A program made the translations under genes and the position numbers. This document shows positions 60,132-64,000 of a stretch of DNA of 64,000 nt, piece by piece. The first letter of the stretch is position 1. Each line of letters opens with the position of its first letter. The notes below the pieces were generated by a model. It saw nothing but the letters and a program-made list of their open reading frames with translations. It did not search any database and was not told the DNA's origin. The stretch lies in the NCBI RefSeq assembly GCF_000346465.2, contig NC_034013.1:14638486-14702485 (forward strand), given 5' to 3'. Source of the stretch: Prunus persica. Taxonomy: Eukaryota > Streptophyta > Magnoliopsida > Rosales > Rosaceae.

Positions 60132-63100
60132 TTAGCTTGAAGAGCCAGGAGTGGTCTGTCCAAGGATAGATGACCCAGGGCTGGGAGTCTGTGTTCTTTC
60201 AAGTCCCTGTCGGGGGCTTCTTTCCCCTCTCAGTTCACTTAAATGGGGGCTGTATACTCTCTGTGACGTCCGCGGGCTATGAGCAGGTTTTATACCTTCT
60301 AGTGAAGTAGGGGTCAAACTTGATGCCTTTGGGCTCTGTGTATGGCGGATCTCACCACGGCTTCTTGTGATAATTTCATCAAGAATCTCCCCACCATCAA
60401 TGTTTGTGATTCTTGACTGAAGATCCTGATCCTGTCATGCATAGAAAGCATCAGCATCAGTACAGAACTTATAAATGATAACCTAATGAAGGCTTTCAGT
60501 GAGCACTCTAATTTCTTAGAAAATGCAGCTTAGGATAGCATCTGAATACCATATGTTCTATTAATATCAAACCGAAATTGGATTTATACCCATCTGATCC
60601 AAACTTTGCACATATGCATGCATCGTTAGTGCACACACATCTGTAAATGCTTTTTTTGAATCAGCATACAGGTAGATCAATTAAAAGTTTGTAAACATTT
60701 TCTACATTCAAATTTTATCAAGGGTGCAAGTATGGCTCTGGTGGGCAGCAGGTCCAGCTCTGGCTTATTATCATGATAATGAATTCAGGATGTCATAATG
60801 TTATCAAATATGACCCCTGAACAACTCAATGGGAAAGAGAGAGAGACAGAGAGAGATTAACAAGTCTAACTGAACTGAAGAAAGGATCTAGGCAACTTAC
60901 TTCAAAGGACATGTTGAAAGCAATGGTAGGGGCTTCCTCATATTCTGCAGCATCCAGGTCTTGAAGGTGAGCTCTTTTGAAAAACTTAGGGAGCAAATAC
61001 TGCCGCACTGGGACCAGAAGCATGATCAACAACGGGAAAAGCACCCCAGCAATTGGGATCCATGTTAAGCCAAAACACATGAGCAAGTAAGCCGTCTGGA
61101 ACAAGGTGAAGGTGGCAATTGTTTTGAAAGGCACAGTCTCAAGAAAGGTTCCATGATACTTCTCCAGCACCCTAGCAAGTTAGATGATGGTTACCATTTA
61201 ACAGATTTTCAAAGATAATACTAGTCATGATCTAGATTAAGAAAATGGTAATGTGTATTACAACTCCATATTTGACACTTGAAAGTATAGGAAGTGGATC
61301 ATGCGTGTCTAGGTATAACAGTTGATTTACAATATGAAGAAGAGTATTTGGTCATAGAATCATTTGCAAATTACAAGGGAAAGCATCAACTTACTTGTAT
61401 CTTCGACTTGGAGCAGTGAAAAGAAACAATATCCTCTCCCAAAATTGATTTCCAGGCAAGCTTTCAATTGCCATGAAAGCAAAATATCCCCAAAGAACAG
61501 AGGTTGGGATTTTCTTCAAAACAGGCATAGCAGCTACACAACCACCGACCATCAATGCTTGAAGCAGATTGCTGAGGCGTTGCTCTTTCACTTCAATAGG
61601 CAAAAGATCATCAATATCCTTATCCACATCAAAAACAGTCTCATCAACTGGGGCATCAATGTAGCCAGCACTTGAGGCCAATTGGACTGTGGATTCTTTC
61701 AGCTCTTTTAGTCCCTGTTTGAAGCACAAATTTTAGCAAGAAAAGAGTAAAAGATGTAAACTTCTGTATTGTTCAGTAATAATGTCTAAATAGATTTACC
61801 AAAGCAGGTGGACGTTGGTAGACCAGTGGAGTCTGCATTTGATTGTATGCTTCTTGCATGCTCTGGTATAATTGACTCAAACTTGAATTTTTGCGTATGC
61901 TATTTCGTGCTGTTAATGCAAGCTTATTCCGCAAAAGCTATTCCAAAGAAAAGAACAGATCCATTCTATTAATTTAGATATCAAAGTCACAATAAATTGA
62001 AGTATTGACCATTGCAGAAACACGCTTAAAGGAAACAGAAGAAATGACTGAGAGATGTCCTGTCAGCGAGAATAAACAATAGCAGGAACAGAGTCTGGAT
62101 GAATAATTAAACCACATCAAAAAAAAGTACCAAGGTCATGATATCCTGATTGTTCTGTCTATAATTACACAGTGAAGTACAAAAACAAGGCCTTCAGATT
62201 GTTCAATGATTATATCACTTGAATTATAAGTTTCAATGGAATCAGCCTCTATTGGACTTAAGTTGGATGTGTATCCTCTAATGGTGTAGAGTTTAGGAAC
62301 TTTTCCTTTCTGCTATTTTTCTCTGATTGGGCAGCACCTGTATTCTAGAGTGTATTCATGCTAGTTTCTTGATGTTCGTTGGTGAATGTAAATTATTCTT
62401 TGGTGTTGAGCAGCAGATTTTGTTTGTCAGTGGACACCTTGCCCTCTGTTGTGCACTTTTATTTATTTATTTAATGGAAGTGTGTTTATTAAATAAAATA
62501 TGAAAAATATCCTGTCTGTGTGCCAGGGAACCAGAACAAGAGAGAAGCAAGTATTTAGAGTCATAATATCCATATTTTGACATCAAATGCACACCAAAGA
62601 CAATTCATGCAAGTACATATACTTATCAGAATGTTTCACTACCAGAAAACTATACCTGATGTTTTAGAGTAGCTAAGCTTTTTGTATGCATTGGAGATTG
62701 TGGAATTACTCCATTGGAAGGGGGAATGCCAAGAAGCCCACATAATATGACCTGGAAGTGAATAAATTCAGAATTCAACTAAAAACTATCACGATATATA
62801 GGTACATAAAATATCTACCTCAATTTGAGCTGGTCTGAAAGCAGCTTACCAGAAAACCCAGAAGGAGAAGGTCATAGTGATATGAAGCTGGTTTATTTAG
62901 ATTAAATTCCTTCTGTTGGGCAAGTTGGGATGCAACACTATGATCAAAGTAGTAGAGCACAGCAATCATAGTTGCTGGTATAAATGCTCCAACTATATAT
63001 AATGGAGGTACATTCATCATCTCCTGCACAACTTAAACAGCATGAGTTCCTAGAAGCGATTTAAAGGCAAGAAAGCACAAATTTGGCTCTTTAAGACCAA

Positions 63101-64000
63101 TTTAGACTCTAACTGAAACAAAATATTAGGCAAACAATCACTACAATATCCACCTTGACAACTGTCCAATTTGAGTATGCACCAGGAGACCATGGGTTTG
63201 GACTGAAAAGTCGTCTTGGGATTCCTCTTGGAACATCATTAACTGGTATGTAAGATACAGCAGTCCAAACAACAACCATAAATGGGACTCCATAATCCGC
63301 GATAAATCCCCGTAGCCAACCTACAGATACGATTACATTTGACAGACAGAAAAGCTACTAAGATACATAGTTGACACGGTAGATGTGCAAAATTGATCTC
63401 TCTCATAACACAAATTCAATTTTTCAAGCTGAGGAACAGATTTGCATTCTAACCAATAACCTGCAATGAATATGCCTTGACATTTCAACTTTTTACTTGA
63501 GCTTGAAAGCAAATGCCACATACCTGCTCCATAACGCCAGGATCTAGCTTTACGGCTTCTCAATGCAGTTAAAAGAAGGCCAAATGACAGAACCAATGCA
63601 AACATTCCATTGCCGAACCGCCAAGCAGGTTGGAGTGCAATCTTATTAGGATTTTCTCTCTTAGGTACGCTAAATTCCTCCACAAGTCCCTGTCAAATGA
63701 CATTCATAAGTTGAGTTCAGTATTAAAAGAATGGTTATAGAGCATAATGGTAGGTGTAGAGATCTTGGATATTTAGCTTATTTTTTGTTCCTGAATTCCC
63801 TTATGGAATTCATGTGTAATTAAATCTCAAAAGGTTTCGAATTCTTGTATCCAACATCAAATTGATAAATTAATAATGGAGGATTATAAGCAAACTCACC
63901 CTTATGGCCTGCTGCATAAAAAGCATTGCAATTAGCAGACCAAATAATTCACCAGCAATACGCGTAAACCTATTGATAATGGAGCATGCACCCAGAACGG
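60132..64000 (-). CDS. BOR1-type borate exporter, 5' end beyond the window
   Basis: BOR proteins (SLC4-related) are polar plasma-membrane borate exporters needed for root-to-shoot boron transfer. Nine exons of the minus strand are visible: 64000-63900 (partial), 63689-63524, 63320-63154, 63023-62850, 62751-62656, 61937-61800, 61714-61395, 61171-60901 and 60431-60132, about 576 residues of an expected 700 or so. Seen: [77 protein letters not shown], a cytosolic loop with YQSM and YNQM (Tyr-x-x-hydrophobic sorting motifs known from BOR1), the acidic dileucine-like [20 protein letters not shown], and [20 protein letters not shown]. The C-terminal tail of about 100 residues is Ser/Pro/Arg-rich ([20 protein letters not shown]), like BOR1/BOR2, not the shorter high-boron tolerance type BOR4. 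Confidence 0.95.

Noticed and set aside
1..64000. CRISPR arrays, operons, prophage or bacterial defence systems
   Set aside because: The window is plant nuclear DNA with spliced genes; no regularly spaced repeats with unique spacers are present.

Overview
This is a plant nuclear window. It has AT-rich intergenic DNA, genes split by many short GT-AG introns, plastid transit peptides, plant-only families (CRK and WAK-like proteins, R2R3-MYB, plastid phosphate translocator, BOR) and decayed plant transposons. The gene content fits a eudicot, probably a rosid and possibly Rosaceae; the species cannot be fixed from the sequence alone. All exon models were built by hand from splice sites, reading-phase continuity and remembered family sequence.

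Layout from left to right. 0-5.6 kb: the 3' end of a cysteine-rich receptor-like kinase (+) and a complete PP2A B55 regulatory subunit gene (+, 13 exons, one GC-AG intron). 5.6-9.7 kb: intergenic. 9.7-14.1 kb: plastid anthranilate phosphoribosyltransferase (+). 14.6-15.8 kb: a kinase-less WAK-type galacturonan-binding protein (-). 16.6-17.5 kb: a non-autonomous hAT element with an 8-bp target duplication, just upstream of a Tim17/22/23-family gene (+, 17.6-19.0 kb). 19.8-23.2 kb: MPP10, a component of the SSU processome (-), sharing a 380-bp divergent promoter with an intronless RING-H2 gene (+). 25.1-30.2 kb: a large PX-domain and cysteine-rich trafficking protein (+). 30.9-32.8 kb: a multi-pass membrane protein (-). 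34.1-39.5 kb: a decayed tandem segmental duplication reaching into the last intron of a UVR-ApaG fusion gene (-, 38.4-41.1 kb). 42.4-44.1 kb: a solo LTR with a 5-bp target duplication. 46.0-48.9 kb: a phosphoenolpyruvate/phosphate translocator (+). 49.2-49.8 kb: a chimeric scar made of a MYB fragment joined to a PPT fragment. 50.4-52.0 kb: a broken DUF2828/vWA gene (+). 53.3-55.2 kb: an R2R3-MYB of the MYB98/MYB118 group (-). 56.0-58.3 kb: a GDSL/SGNH esterase (-). 60.1 kb to the end: a BOR1-type borate transporter missing its 5' end (-).

The intact genes look like unrelated housekeeping and regulatory loci; there is no sign of an operon-like or metabolic cluster. The most informative parts are structural. 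The MYB-PPT chimera at 49.2-49.8 kb has the order and orientation expected at the junction of an old tandem duplication of the PPT-DUF2828-MYB segment, later eroded. The 34.1-39.5 kb duplication retains five colinear homology blocks, but its left unit has lost the part that holds the final exon of the UVR-ApaG gene. No CRISPR array, rRNA gene, convincing tRNA gene, virus-derived gene or obvious new multi-gene system was found.
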